Notes under the pieces: model-generated
What the model was told of the DNA's origin: nothing
The model's input: the letters and a program-made list of their open reading frames with translations, nothing else
The model's database searches: none
In this document: piece after piece, positions 1-12,466 of the stretch
How the letters are laid out: the number at the start of each line of letters is the position of its first letter
How positions within the stretch are numbered: the stretch's first letter is position 1
Program-made: the position numbers and the translations under genes
DNA from: Acridotheres tristis
Lineage: Eukaryota; Chordata; Aves; Passeriformes; Sturnidae
Reading direction: 5' to 3'
Assembly: GCA_037013685.1 (NCBI GenBank)
Contig: CM072894.1
Span: 5,520,841-5,584,840, forward strand
DNA: 64,000 nucleotides

Positions 1-2557
1 GTTGAAAATAGTTTACTAGAAAGAGTTACATACACCAGTTGTGAGGGAAAAAGGAAGCAAATTCTGCTTGATGGTAAAAATATTAGAGTGCATCTCTGTC
101 TGAAGGGTCACTTTTGGAGCTCCCTGTTTTGGGTGTACCTTATGGGTACATCACAATATCTGGTGTAGAGGAGGGAAGGCGGACACTGTGGTTGGAAATG
201 CTCAGAACCAGTACTCAGGTGCTGTGTGCTTGCCCCAGAATTACTCTGCCTGCAGGAAAGCAGGAGCAACATCCCCCAGACAATGCACAGTCAGCTCTTT
301 AATTTGGGTGTAACTTAAAGTTGTCTAAATAGAATCTATATTTATGCTTTAAACAGTGAGGAATATTAAAGGGAACTACTTGGGGCACTCTAAACTTTGT
401 TGTAAAACTGCCAATTTAATTTTGTGTCTGACATATTACATTTTGAGTGTCTGGTGTGGTCTGTCAACAGACTAAATTCCATTCTAATGCAAATGGAAAT
501 CAAATGGAACTAGCCAAACACCAGAATGCTTTTGTCTTGTTTTCCTCTGACTCTCTTATACCTCATTCTGGGGATGACTCTTGCAGGCTTAATGGATTTG
601 GTTGCAGGGAATGTTTGTGTTGTAAAATAAAACCTTTATTCATCCTCAGCTTGAAAACATCTCGCAGGCTCAAAATCATTAGTACAGATAAATCCAAATC
701 ACACCTGTGAGATGTTCTCTGTGCTCTGCAGCCCCTTTAGTGCTCTCCAGATGAAAGAATTCGATTCAAAAAGAGAAGCAAGGAGAAGGGATCTATACTA
801 CAGAGACGTGTTCTGGAGTGGTGCTGCAGTTGTCCAGACCAAATGTGTGAGAGCATCTTTGATCTTGGAAAGATGCATCTCACGTAGGCTGTGTTTAACA
901 GAGTTTGGTGACCTTGTGCTGGGACAGGCTGGGTCACTGCATGCAGTGATGCTCTTGCTCTGCTTCTTTCTCAGAAAGAAAGAAAAAAAAAAGTAAGACT
1001 TTATTAACAGACACTGAAAATGTAGAAAAATACTCAGTAGAAAAATACGAGCTATTTGCAAAAGGATTACATAAAATTACTTGTTATGACTTTACAAGTT
1101 GTTTATATCTTCTTACTTGTTTCAACCATATAAACCTGTGGCAGAAACAGCTGTGTCCAGTGCTCTGACATTGCCCAGTCTAAATGTTAACCTGAGCTCC
1201 AAGGCCCTAAAACAGCAAAAATTGAGACTAAAATTATGTCTGTTTTTTTTCTCTGAATTCACAGTGATGTCAGACACTGGTTTTATGTGTAAAAAATATT
1301 TAGCAGCAGAACAATATGGTTTGGACTCCCAGGAAAAATTTTCTTAAGGATCCTGCAGAAAATCTATGAAATCCAGTATTTATATATATGTAAAAATAAA
1401 TTATTTTTGTGAGTAATGCTAATCATATGCTAGTTATAGCAATAAATGTAAATTAATATTAAATAAATCAATAGAAATAAACAAAAATACATTCTAGTTA
1501 TAGCAGTAAAAACACTTGTGATGTGATGTGTAAAAGGTAATAAAATCCCCACCCAAAACCTGAACATGTGGGATTGTATGTGAGAGCATGCCTGCAAATG
1601 TACAACTCTCAGTGCTGAAGAAAAACATTTTAAATCTATTTTACACATGTAAATTTAGTCTGAAGACTATAATATATAAGCTGCCAAATGATGTGAAGAA
1701 TTGGCTGCTGTAGACACTGAAAACAAAGCGAAATGGATGTGCTGAAGTCTTAAGAATAGTAATAGCCACAAGAACAGAATGTGATAAATCCATAGGGATC
1801 AATGTTTCTGCTAAAAATGAGCTCAGCTCAGAATGCACTGTGGTGTCCTGAATCAGGCTTAATTTTTTATTGTTTTTAGGCAATCCCTCCTTGTTTACTA
1901 TGGTGGAATTAAGTGCACCGTGCATTGAAATTTCTTTGAATACCTCTAGACCAAAAAAGTTTAGGACAAATTAATGATGTGATATGTCTGTGGTAATGAA
2001 TGTATAAAGAAACAAAAGGCGAGACAAGAGTCTAAAAAGCCCAAGATATGCAAAAGATAAAACATAAAGGAAATTTTCGTATGATGATTTAACTGCTTAC
2101 TTTTTGGTCTTGAAGAGTTAATAAGAAAGGCTTTGGGAGCTTTGTGGAGAAGAGGGTGCTGGTTCTTGTCTTAACGCCCCACAAGGAACATATTTAGATG
2201 CAGAAATGAGATTTCAGCTGGAGCAAATCCATAGGTCCAAATGGTGTGTGTACATTCGGGATGTGATGATTTGCTGAGGATGGCTTTAGCAGGAAGGGGA
2301 ACGATGGCATATTGTGTCACTGAGCTCACAGTGCTAGAGCAGGGCTCTGCTGGGGATGCTGAGCCACTGCAGCCTGGATGCTGCTGCTGGGTGCCTCTCC
2401 CACAGGGCTGCTGACCCATCCTAATCCCTTGCTCTTCAGAGGATGACTTTGAAATCCGTCATGACGACTCCAAATTAGTAAGACCTGCTGGAAGATTTCA
2501 CAGCTGGAGTCCATTGCAGGAAATGCTTTCTCTGAATTATGCTCAGGGAATGGACTT
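1..2557. other. Non-coding unique sequence, no gene seen
   Basis: Open frames here are short (below about 95 codons) and low in complexity, without recognisable domains. A purine-rich AAAG/A run lies near 974-993. A 16-17-bp segment beginning CTAGTTATAGCA recurs at about 1430 and 1495 in AT-rich DNA, which may be a decayed local duplication. A frame open from 2415 into the following pyrimidine block starts after a CAG at 2437-2439, but it has no matching splice donor and runs into simple repeat, so I do not call it an exon. Confidence 0.7.
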
Positions 2558-2587
2558 TTTTTCTCCTTTTCCTTTTTTCGTCTTCTC

Positions 2588-2705
2588 TTTTCCCCCTTTC
2601 TTCTTTTCCCCCTTTCTTCTTTTCCCCCTTTCTTCTTTTCCCCCTTTCATCTTTTCCCCCTTTCTTCTTTTCCCTCTTTCTTTTCCCTCTTTCTTTTCCC
2701 CTTTC
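2588..2705. repeat. 16-bp pyrimidine minisatellite decaying to 12-13-bp units
   Basis: Five consecutive 16-bp units (TTTTCCCCCTTTCTTC) occupy 2588-2667; the fourth has CATC in place of CTTC. They are followed by two 13-bp units and one 12-bp unit (TTTTCCCTCTTTC type) to 2705. Every base in the array except one A is a pyrimidine. The unit-length change suggests replication slippage inside the array. All apparent proteins here (runs of Phe/Pro/Ser, or Lys/Gly/Glu on the other strand) are translations of the repeat. Confidence 0.93.
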
Positions 2706-2721
2706 TTTTTCTTCTCTTCCA

Positions 2722-2794
2722 TATTTTCCCCCATATTAATTATTTTCCCCATATTAATTATTTTCCCCCAATATTAATTATTCCCCCCCCAATA
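2722..2794. repeat. 18-20-bp AT/C tandem repeat, about 3.5 copies
   Basis: Units of the form ATATTAATTATTTTCCCC begin at 2733, 2751 and 2771, preceded by a partial copy from 2722. The C run at the end of each unit grows from 4 to 5 to 8 bases. This links the pyrimidine minisatellite on the left to the TTTCCC microsatellite on the right, so three tandem families lie back to back. Confidence 0.85.
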
Positions 2795-2926
2795 TTTCCC
2801 TTTCCCTTTCCCTTTCCCTTTCCCTTTCCCTTTCCCTTTCCCTTTCCCTTTCCCTTTCCCTTTCCCTTTCCCTTTCCCTTTTCCTTTCCCTTTCCCTTTC
2901 CCTTTCCCTTTCCCTTTCCCTTTCCC
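2795..2926. repeat. (TTTCCC)22 hexanucleotide microsatellite
   Basis: Twenty-two in-register TTTCCC units run from 2795 to 2926. Only one unit, number 15 at 2879-2884, differs (TTTTCC, a single C-to-T change). The lower strand is (GGGAAA)n, with G3 runs every six bases, which suits G-quadruplex folding. The tract is also a homopurine/homopyrimidine mirror repeat able to form triplex DNA. The pyrimidine bias continues to about 2945. The high purity suggests recent expansion and likely length polymorphism. The Arg-Glu and Gly-Lys frames across it are artefacts. Confidence 0.97.
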
Positions 2927-2947
2927 TCTTTTTTTCTTTTTTTCCCC

Positions 2948-5900
2948 CAGTATTGCAGCTAAAAGGTTCAGCTTCAAATCTTCTGTATACAGAAGGATCT
3001 GGTGCAACCACTACAGAGCAGATATGAATACAGGTAGTCCAAGAAAATCCATAACTCTCAAGATTGAAAGGATCAAAAAAAGTAGCTGTACTTCTTCTTA
3101 TACTGTTGTTCCTGTAAACTTCAATTCAGCTTTATTCTGAAAGTGCAGAAAATAAGAGGTTGGATACATTTTGTGGAAGGACAAATGAATCTTGCTTCTT
3201 CAATGGCTTTGCAGTTTTTCATATTTCCCGTTCCCAAAATCACCAGTCTTGCAAAGGATAAGGGAGACTCCTCCAGTCAAGCTGCCCAAACAATTCCATG
3301 TTACTCCCATGATCAGTCATACTCTCAAATTTCTGGTTCTCAAATTACTTCAGCCTCAGCTGCAGTAAGTAACTTGATTAAAAATATCCAGGTTAGCCTA
3401 GATATTCACATTCCATTTTAGAGCCCTTGAAAATACACAAATTGAACATAAGACAGCAATTAGGAATCATTGGCTTGTACAAGTACTGATCAAAACTCTC
3501 CTGTAAAAATAAACATTTTAGTTATTGGACAGAAAGACAGACATTTCCTCTAAATGTCATAAAAACCCCAGAAATTTGGTCTTTAACCCCTACCTATTGT
3601 CTTTAAAGTAATGAAGTAATCTTAGTTTTTCTGTGAACTTCAAAGAGGGTTGAGAAGGGGAGAAAAAAGGTTGGGATCACCCCCAGCACCTGAGCAGCTC
3701 TGTCTCCTTTTGGAATTACCTTCTCATCCGAGATCCAAAGTCTGTCTTGGTCACTGAATGCTCTTGAAAGTGACTGAAGTTGGCAGGCAAGTGAGAGTGG
3801 CTACACTGCCATCCTTCCCTAACTACATATTTAATTTGGTAAATACCTAAGTCGTGAGAACATCCAAATATTGATTACAGTCTCTGGGAACTGGCTGCTT
3901 TCTTTAGATGGAATGAGAGCCTTTGATATGTACCTTTATCAAACACTGGAGAGCATCAGGCTGCTGTATTTAAGTGTCACACAGCTTAGTGAGGTTTTTC
4001 TCCAGAAAAATGATTTTATATGTTAATTTGAGCATCCAAATGCAGAATTTGGAATTAATGAAAACCAACCTCCACGTTTCAAAAACTTAAGGAGATTAAA
4101 TTTGCAATTACTTAATTATGGTCTATGAAATATGCAAAAACCCCCCGAGTTCTGAGCAAAGTTTTTTTCAAAAAAATAGAAAGTTACTTCAAAAAATAAG
4201 TAGATGCTTTGAATTGTCCAGGGTTTGATTTACAATAGGGAAAATAACTCTTTAAACATTTGTTTCTACTGTTAATAAATAACCCAGAGCTGAAGCTTCA
4301 ATTTTCAGGAGAGCAAAAAATAGATTATATTAATGAAGGGCTGGGAAAATAAATTTTCTCTCTCTTGGAAAAGGAACAGATTGTGTCTCTTAATGATTTT
4401 GCATTTATTCAAATTATTTTCTAGCCAGTTAGGAATGGATCTGAATTGTACCAACATTTATTATTATTTCTAATATCTGGACTGTAGTAAAACAAAAGTA
4501 TAAAAATGCCCATGAAGAGCTTATACTGAAGGGATGGAGTATGTGCACACACACCTCAAAATAATTAAGAATGTATCCAAACATTCTGGCCAAAATGAGC
4601 TATATCCTCCTTAATTTCCTGTTGTTGTTTTTTCCTAGACAAACTAAGCTGAAAAGAGACATTGATTTAATTTGGTGAGGGATGTGTTGTCTGTCTGATG
4701 TCTTGTTTTCTGCTTGCTCGTGTCTTGCCAACAATTATCTTGTCAAGAGGTAATGTAGGCAACAGAGAAGCAGTTAGAAAACTTCTGATAAAGCTAAAGT
4801 TTCTACTGCAACAAAACTCGACCTAAAAAACAATCATGTTCTTATGTGAAGAATTTATGTGCTTGTTTTTCCTGTAAAACAAATATTACCTTTACAATTG
4901 ACATTTTCTGGACCTGAATCCCTGCATGTTAATGCAGACCATGGCACGAAACAGACTTAGAGCTGAAATGAAGATTAATTAGAGAAACATGGTCTAGAGC
5001 TGTGCCTGTGCTGTTTTTCAGTGCTGTTGGTTGGAAAAGATGTAGCTGGAATGCTCCTGCCCTCCTGGTGTCCTTGTGGGCACAGTGGTGGCTGGGAGCA
5101 GCTTGGGACATTGCACCCAGCTGCCCTGCCAATGCAGTAGCAGATGTAGGAAGGAGCCATCTCTTTTTAGGCTGTTATTGATTAGTATGATCAGCTTTAA
5201 ACTCTGAGCAATTGTTCTCCATCTGTTTTAGCCTTAAAGGGTTTTGTTTCTTGCTCACACCAAAGAAAGCTCCAGCGTCCAAGAGATGATCTGTTTCTTT
5301 CCAGAAATAGCAGTTGGAAATATCACCTCTCCCTCCAGCCATTGGCTTATTTATATCCTGAAATCATCTTGGGTAGAATACTGCCAGTACTTTTGCTCTG
5401 TGTGTGGCTATTCAGAAACTCAGTGAGAAACTGAGTATTTGTTTGAAGTCTGAGATATATGTATGTACACATGTGTCATGTATAGAGCCTCTAAATATAT
5501 GTTTGGGTCACTGTGAAGCCTAAAAATCCCTTTAAACACTGAATTTCTTTATGCAATGACAAATCTGACTTGGCTCTACTTCTACCCCTTGGACACACTT
5601 AGGGTAGAAAAAGGATCCTCTTTTTCTGGATGCAGCTTCCAGTGCTGCAGAACCACCAAAGTGGGAGTGAGCAAGGTTGGGCAGCCCAAGGAGGAGAAGG
5701 AAGTTTGGTCTTCTGTTGGCTTTAGTGCTGCAGAGTAACTTTTGATTGTGGCAAGCTTTAAAGGTTTTATAAAAATATGGATGTCAGCTCTCAGGCAGCG
5801 AGCTGGCTTGCTGGGGACAGAATTTTGGCTGGAAGATGTCTTCTGTACTTAGATGCAGTAAATGCAAGGATTTAGGCTGAAAGACAGAATGAGATTGAAT

Positions 5901-8900
5901 TTACTACTTGGATTTTTCTTTCAGAAAGACCTGGAAACTGATTATGCATTTAATAATGCTGGGGCACAAGATGGCTGAAACATTTTCTTTCTTTGCTTTT
6001 GTAGTTCTTTTGTAAAGGTTACAATATCATCTTTTGGAGCTAGTTCAGACTCTCTGGGGTTTATTTCCATTTAATTTAACAGCAAATATTGAAAATATGG
6101 TAATGGTATTTGCCTTAAGTTTGGGGTATGGGAGAGGCAGAAGCCTTGTGTTTAGTGAGAAAAGGAAAAACTTTTATTAGAAAGTTTGTATCTCTTAATA
6201 CTTGCAGTGTGTACAAATTAAAAAGGTTATTAGATCTTTTCTTAAATAAGGAAGACTTTAGCAGTGTCACAATGAGCATACTTTGATCAAAGCTGTGATT
6301 TTGCAGTTTTTGCTGAGTTATGATGACATCATAACTCATGTTTTATTCTGGTGCCAGCTAAGAATTTATTTTAAAAAAGGGGGTTTAGCGATGCTTATAT
6401 ACATCTTGTATTGGCTTTTGGTAGTAATTCTAGAAAATTGTTTCTCATTTTGCTAAATGAGAGTTTCACACAAAAATTACAGAACAGTTACCACCAGATC
6501 TGCACACAAAATATGCCCCCATTTCTTCTGAAGACCGAACTGAATTGTGACATTCAGTTCCAATGGCACTAAATCACAATGTTAAATTTCAATATATGAT
6601 GCTCTCCAGCAACAATTTTGATGATTAATTTCTGATACTTGCCAAATTACTGGGGCCATAACCATTTTTCTGATCTGTATTTTTTTTTTCAGTATCTTGT
6701 GCAGTGTGACCTTGTCCCATACTTCTGAACATTGTGTTGTGGCTCTTATTCAAGTGCCTTAATAATAATATCATCAATTCTTTGCTAAAATTAATCCAAA
6801 AATAATTGTGACTAACGAATGACTAAGAAAATAGCAATGGTGTTCTTAATAGCTCATGAGAAGAAAAAGAAGCACAACGTTGAAGTATTCTGTGAACTTT
6901 TCTGCCCATTCTTAAATATTCATGGAAGTTTGGAAATGTGCTGGCATCTCATTGCCATGGTGACCAATCCTTTGTGTGATATGGGTGTGAGTCAGTGTAA
7001 AGCAGAAACCTGGCCATACCTTTAGCTGCTGGTTTTGTTTACCTTTACCTGGGCTTTGAAGGAAATGTTTTGCTTTCCCCATTAGCCACGAGGAATGTGT
7101 AGCAGCAAAAGCCACAGGAAGATGTAAGGGGAAGGTAGAAAAACATGGGAGTTAAAAAAATATCAAGGTAAATATAATCTTTGGTTGTTATTCACAAGTT
7201 ATGGAAATGCAGATTGTGGCTGTCTGCTGTCAGAATGAAGATGCAGAAAACTTTTTATTGGCTGGTATAGGAATCTTCCAGTTGGCACTAATGCCAAGGA
7301 TGCCATTGCATTGTGTCAAGGAATCATAGATAAAAAGTAAAGACAAGGATTTATGCCACATCTTTAGTTTTGATTGTTATGGGGCTCTCTTTGTCTAAAA
7401 TTTGGTTTCTTCTTGAATGTCTAAATTTTTTAACCTGTTTGATTCATAATTTCAAAACTTTGCATGAAAATATTTTGAAATAAATACTAGAAGCTATAGT
7501 ATTTATAGCAAAGCAGGGAAAGGTTAGTTTAACTGGGTAATGCTTTCTAGTCTGGGTCAGTCTGTTTTTTCAGCCTCCCACATTTCTGAGACGTCAGGTG
7601 GTTAAATAAAGATTGTGTTCTCCAGATTCATTAATTTATTTTGCTTGTCCTTCACACCCTCTTCAAGCAGTGTTGCAAACAGTGGGAGCAGTGTGAATCA
7701 AATGAAGGGATAAGATAAAACAGATGATGTGGCTCAGTTGCTTCTAAAACCTTGCCACTAAAGCCCAAGGTCAAGTGTGGCTGTGAGACCTGGGCAAAGC
7801 CAACTTAGATACCACCTGCAGTGCTCACTGCCCTTCAGACTGCTGCAGCACTCTTTTCTAAGTGACTTCCCTTCTTTCATAAATATTTTAACCTTTTATC
7901 TTACATCAACACTTCTGAGCTTTTTGTTGCATAGCCCCTGTTTTATTGTGGCATAACTGCTGATATTTTCATTGGTGTTATTCACGAACACAAAGTCTCA
8001 GTATTAGCATTTTGTTAAAACAAAATCCTCACTATTTATATTGCCCTTATATTGAAAACTTTGAGACTGGGATATTTTAGCTGAATAAATAAGAGCTTTC
8101 TTTTTGTACAGCAACTATGGCTGGGGAAGAACAGCAGTGGGCTTTCAGCTCCCCTTTGAGCTTTGGTTTTCCTTGTGCAAAGAAACAAAATAGGAAAAGG
8201 TCTCAGATCACCCTTTGTGGGATGGAAGGAGGGCAGGGCAGAAAAATGTGTGGTCTTGTTCCATCTCCCTCCACTCACCTCCTGCTCAATGTCAGCTTGG
8301 AAGTCGCAAAAATAGATTTTTTGCTGTGTCAGCTTGTGTCCCCTTCAAAGGTCAAAGTCAAACTCTACTTCTGCCTTCTAGTAAATAATTTCTATGTGTA
8401 AAACTCTCCTTTCCTACTGGGACTTGATGGCTTTGTGCCCTTTGGTAGAGATGCACCCTCCAGAGCTGTGTGTTTGAGGAATGACCAGCAGACTGCTGCC
8501 CCCATGGGATGTTAATTCCTGCTCCTTTTGGGGCCACTCTGCAGTTAAAACTCAAGCCACAGGGCTGACAGGAGCTGGGGTTTCCAGAATCTGAACAGTG
8601 CACCTCCACTGCAACTCCTTGCCACAAGGTCCAACAGTTCCCCCTTTTAGCATTTCTAAGGTCACAGGCTGCACCGTGATCTCCCTTTAGAATCTGTTCC
8701 TCGAGCACAGCTCCCAGCAAATTTGGAATCTGGACTTTTTGGGGTGTCTATTTTGATTCTTTCTGGATTTCCCCAGTGGAGAAGGTATAGTGCTGGGTAA
8801 AAGCAATGGGAATGCCCAAAATGCAATGCAAGGGAGGGGAAAAAAAAGAAAAAGAGAAAGCTGTAAACCTAATATGAACCGATGTAAGCTGCCAAGGAAA

Positions 8901-10668
8901 TGGCAAAGAGGTAAAAAATAGAATAATTTTTTCTGACAAAAAAATGAAAGGCAAATATAAGGTAGAGGACTGTGCAAGAACCCTTTGCACTCTCTCCTGA
9001 ATCTGCTTTGTCCTTATGCTTGTCGTGAGACTTTCCCCTGGCAGCATTTGTGAAGGGTATTTTTTGTGAAAAGCCAGTTTAAGAAATGAAGCAGTGCGGA
9101 AGGTGGAATTACAATAAATTGTTTCTTTCTTATGCCCTGCTCAGATTCTCTTTCTCTCTCTGGCAATCCTGCCAGTTGCAGAGCGAGACAAGCAGTTCAG
9201 ATTTGAAGATGTAGATTTTTTTTTTTTCCTGCTGAGGTTTAGGATTAGAGTGCTCAAATCAGGGAGGTTTACCTTGACAGACAATGTGATAGCAGCCACG
9301 TGCTGCTGCCAGCCACCTCCAGTTCCACCTTATCCTGTAAAACGTGTTAGCAGCAGCGTGTTTTGCAACACCAGTGACAATTTCTGAGGAAAAAAATTCT
9401 TGCTAGTCTTTAATTATCTATCCTGAGATATTAGTTGCATGCCTGTACTTACTCCCACCTTTATTCCTTTGTAACAATGAACCTTTGCTGGATAATGAAA
9501 CCATAGCAAGGTAGGGGATCTGATGTTTCTGTGGGTATATGTTATGGCACTGCTGAAAATTAAGGCTGGAAATTAAGTAATTAGAAATATTTGATGCAGA
9601 CTGAGCCCTTGAAGTTTGCTGCAACCACTATTTCCTAGCTACTTTTTATGAGGCAAGAGCATCACTAGAGATAGTCTCTTATAAAAAATAAGCTCTTTGA
9701 TTCTCCTGTTTCATCACTGCACTGTGTGATCTGTCCTGTCCACGTTGAATAATTTAGGTGAATCATGCACACTGTGTGACTGTAATTTGACTGAAAATAA
9801 TTATTCACACAGTTATTGACTAGCACTGAAGTATTGACTGCTCTCCTAATAGACCTGTTGTGATTCCCCTCAGTTCTTCTGCTCTCTGCCTCTAATTATT
9901 TTGTCTGCAGATCCCTTCCAGAAGTCATAGGCACAAAGGTGGAAGCAGAAACACTGCTTGATATTTATATTCAGTGTGATCCCTTGCAGACAGCTGTTGT
10001 AATACAGCTCAGGAAATATGTCACAAGCTAAGGAGTGATCACCCGGGAAGTTGGATTTGAACTTGTAGGTGGGAGAGCTGAGGGCTTAGAGTGACAGCTC
10101 ATGGGGGCAATAGAGGAACATGTAATACAGCTAAGAAATAAACCTTTAAGATAATGCAAAGTAGAAAAGAGGAGCCAAGAAGGAGCTGATGCAAGATGGG
10201 AGAAACCAGAACACTCCATTACATTCATGGTAGGATTACATTTAAGGCTGTGCTGCTTAATTAAGCCTAATAGTGTTAAGAGAGATGTAGCTGATGTAAG
10301 AAGTCAGGAACCCAAGAAACTTCAGAACATCAGCAGGAAGAAACTACTTTCTGTTGCTGAAGAATTGAGGCAATAAGGTCATCTGGCTGGAATTGCAAGT
10401 GAATAGCAAATTAACTCTTTGTTCTTGAATTCTTTCCTGAAGGGTTAGGATTAGGAGTGACTCTTTGTTCCTTCAGTTTTTGCACCACTTATTTGAACTG
10501 AAATGATTTCTGTGTGCAAGTATTAATTCTGCACATATGTTGGATGGAAAATTTTAAATGCATAGGAGGTGAACCAGAAAATGCCACATTTTTCAGCCTA
10601 TTTCATTTATATGTTTCAGTGATGTGCAGTCCTGAGGAAAATGTGATCTAAAAGTGTTACTGTGCTGC
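2948..10668. other. Non-coding unique sequence, no gene seen
   Basis: This is AT-rich unique DNA with no frame that looks like a protein family. The longest frames (about 90-120 codons, for example reverse 8358-8720) have ordinary non-coding composition. A frame at 3143-3421 ends close to a good donor-like GTAAGT at about 3366, but I see no matching acceptor with a pyrimidine tract. Short homopolymers occur (T9 near 6690, T11 near 9218). No CR1 fragment was recognised. Confidence 0.65.
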
Positions 10669-10686
10669 TTTTTTTTGGGGGGGGGG
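10669..10686. repeat. T8-G10 homopolymer junction
   Basis: Eight T are followed directly by ten G, then CCGGG. The G run is the longest in the window. Such junctions are mutation-prone and also error-prone in sequencing, so the exact length is uncertain. Confidence 0.85.
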
Positions 10687-12439
10687 CCGGGAATGGCTGA
10701 ATGTATTAAAGATGGTTGAAGTAAGAGTTGAAATCCTCATGTCTGATCCCTTAAGGTCATTTTTCAGTAGAGGTTTTTATATCTCTTATGTTCTGTAAGT
10801 ATGTTATGCAGCTATATGGGGCAGAACTTAAAAACATAGACATGTAAATAGTGCAAAGAGAAAAACATTGTCAGAGTTAAGCTGCTTAATAATAGAAAGA
10901 CTCTGGTAAAAATAATCAGTATATATTAAAGAGCTTAAATTTTTCACTTTATATTTCCATGTGCATAATGCGCTGGTGCTGCACTAGAAATGGAGGAGTT
11001 GTGGAGCAGTCTAAAATATTCTACAGAGTTTAATTCCTATATATGTCCCAATGTGGAGAGCAAAACCTTCCTGGAAGGCTGCGAGCTCCGATTGCACACA
11101 GATGATGTGCTGTAGGAGAGAATTGATATTGTCAGAGACATCTACAGAACATATGCAGAAAGTCTTTAGCACCATTGCAGTTGGCAGAGAAGCCAGTAAA
11201 AGATTGTTATCCCAGCATTGCTTCAGATCAACGTGGTGAAAGGGTTGAGGAAACAGGGAACAAGGAGTCAGTGCTGAGTTTTTAGCCCTGAGGAGCTGGG
11301 GCTTTTGGAATGCTCTGTGCTCCATCCTGAAAGGTGTTCTGTAAATCTCCAAGCAGGAAGGGGAAATCACTCTTCTGCATTTCATTCCTCCAGCCCATCC
11401 TGTTGGGACTCAGACACCTCAGGATTTTGAAAATAGCTCCTCCCCAGCTGCACTGGGATTGCTGCAATGATATTTGCTGTAGGACAAGGTAATCGTCCTG
11501 TCTCTACATCACTGTTAGAGATGAGACCTGTGAACAGGAAACTGTAGACACTTATTTCTCAGTAATGAAGATGATGGGGTCTGGAGTGTCTAAAATCTCC
11601 CCGTCTCTTTTGAGCTTAAGCATGTTACAATGGAGCTAGAATAGTGCTGGAGAGTAAAACCATGCCAAGTGTTCATAACAATTTTCGATTTATATGCTGC
11701 ACTGAGCCAAAACAAAGGTATTCTGAAAGTTTTAGCCATGCTTAGTCCTGCAGCAATAACTGCAGCTTGACATCCCCAAAGCCAAGAATGAAGAGCTCTG
11801 TTAGGAGCTCCAACTTTTAGCTGGATTTTTGAGGCTGCTTTAAAAAAAAAACGAGATGGAGTGGGGAAAGGGAGAAACTTGGAAGAATCTATTAGAATTA
11901 GAAGGCAAAATTGAGCTCTGTGTTTATACTGATGTAAATGCAGGTTAGCCACCTTTTGCTCCTGGGTTGGGTTTGGAGCTGCACTGGTTTAAGTGCTGAC
12001 TTGTGTGTGCTGCATTAAACGTGCTCTCACAGACAGTGGGAAATGCCTGAAGTGCTTTGCACAGCCCATGAAAATTGGCATCCTTAGGGGACTCCCTCCC
12101 TGCTCTCATAATTTCACTGCTTCATTTATTCACTAAATGACTGTTTCTCTGTACAGCTGGGATAGGCACTTGAGGGGCAGCAGATCTGTGTGCTTTGCTG
12201 TTCTCCAGGCAGCTGAGCCTTCTGCTCCACTCACCTGCTCCACACACCAATAACTCTCCTGGCAATCATAGCCACAAGAGCCACGGGATTATTATTTTTT
12301 TAATATAATGCCTTTAAGGTTTAATTTTTTAATATATCTGAGGTTTTTTTTTAATTCTACATCTGCCAGGTATTGCTAGAAATCATTATAGCAATATCTG
12401 TGGTAAAATAGAAAAAAAATGAACAATAGGATTTATTTT
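10687..12439. other. Non-coding unique sequence, no gene seen
   Basis: Two overlapping reverse frames of about 120 codons (11011-11385 and 11590-11952) are the longest here. Neither has a recognisable domain or a splice context that I can support. The rest is AT-rich, with an A10 run at about 11840 and T-rich runs near 12295-12350. Confidence 0.6.
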
Positions 12440-12466
12440 AAAGGATGCTTTCAAAAAGCATCCTTT
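12440..12466. repeat. Perfect 12-bp inverted repeat (hairpin, 3-nt loop)
   Basis: AAAGGATGCTTT at 12440-12451 pairs perfectly with AAAGCATCCTTT at 12455-12466 across a CAA loop. The sequence after it starts TT then GGGGG. The stem is too short for a typical microRNA precursor, and I see no transposon around it. It could be a cruciform-forming site, the relic of a palindromic templated mutation, or chance. Confidence 0.9.

Noticed and set aside
2439..2557. Open frame after CTCTTCAG encoding a mixed peptide that runs into the pyrimidine block
   Set aside because: No donor site before the simple repeat, no recognised similarity, and an open frame of this length is common by chance.
2514..3011. 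Overlapping frames encoding Phe/Pro/Ser, Arg-Glu and Gly-Lys repeats
   Set aside because: They are direct translations of the C/T minisatellite and the TTTCCC microsatellite and carry no independent coding evidence.
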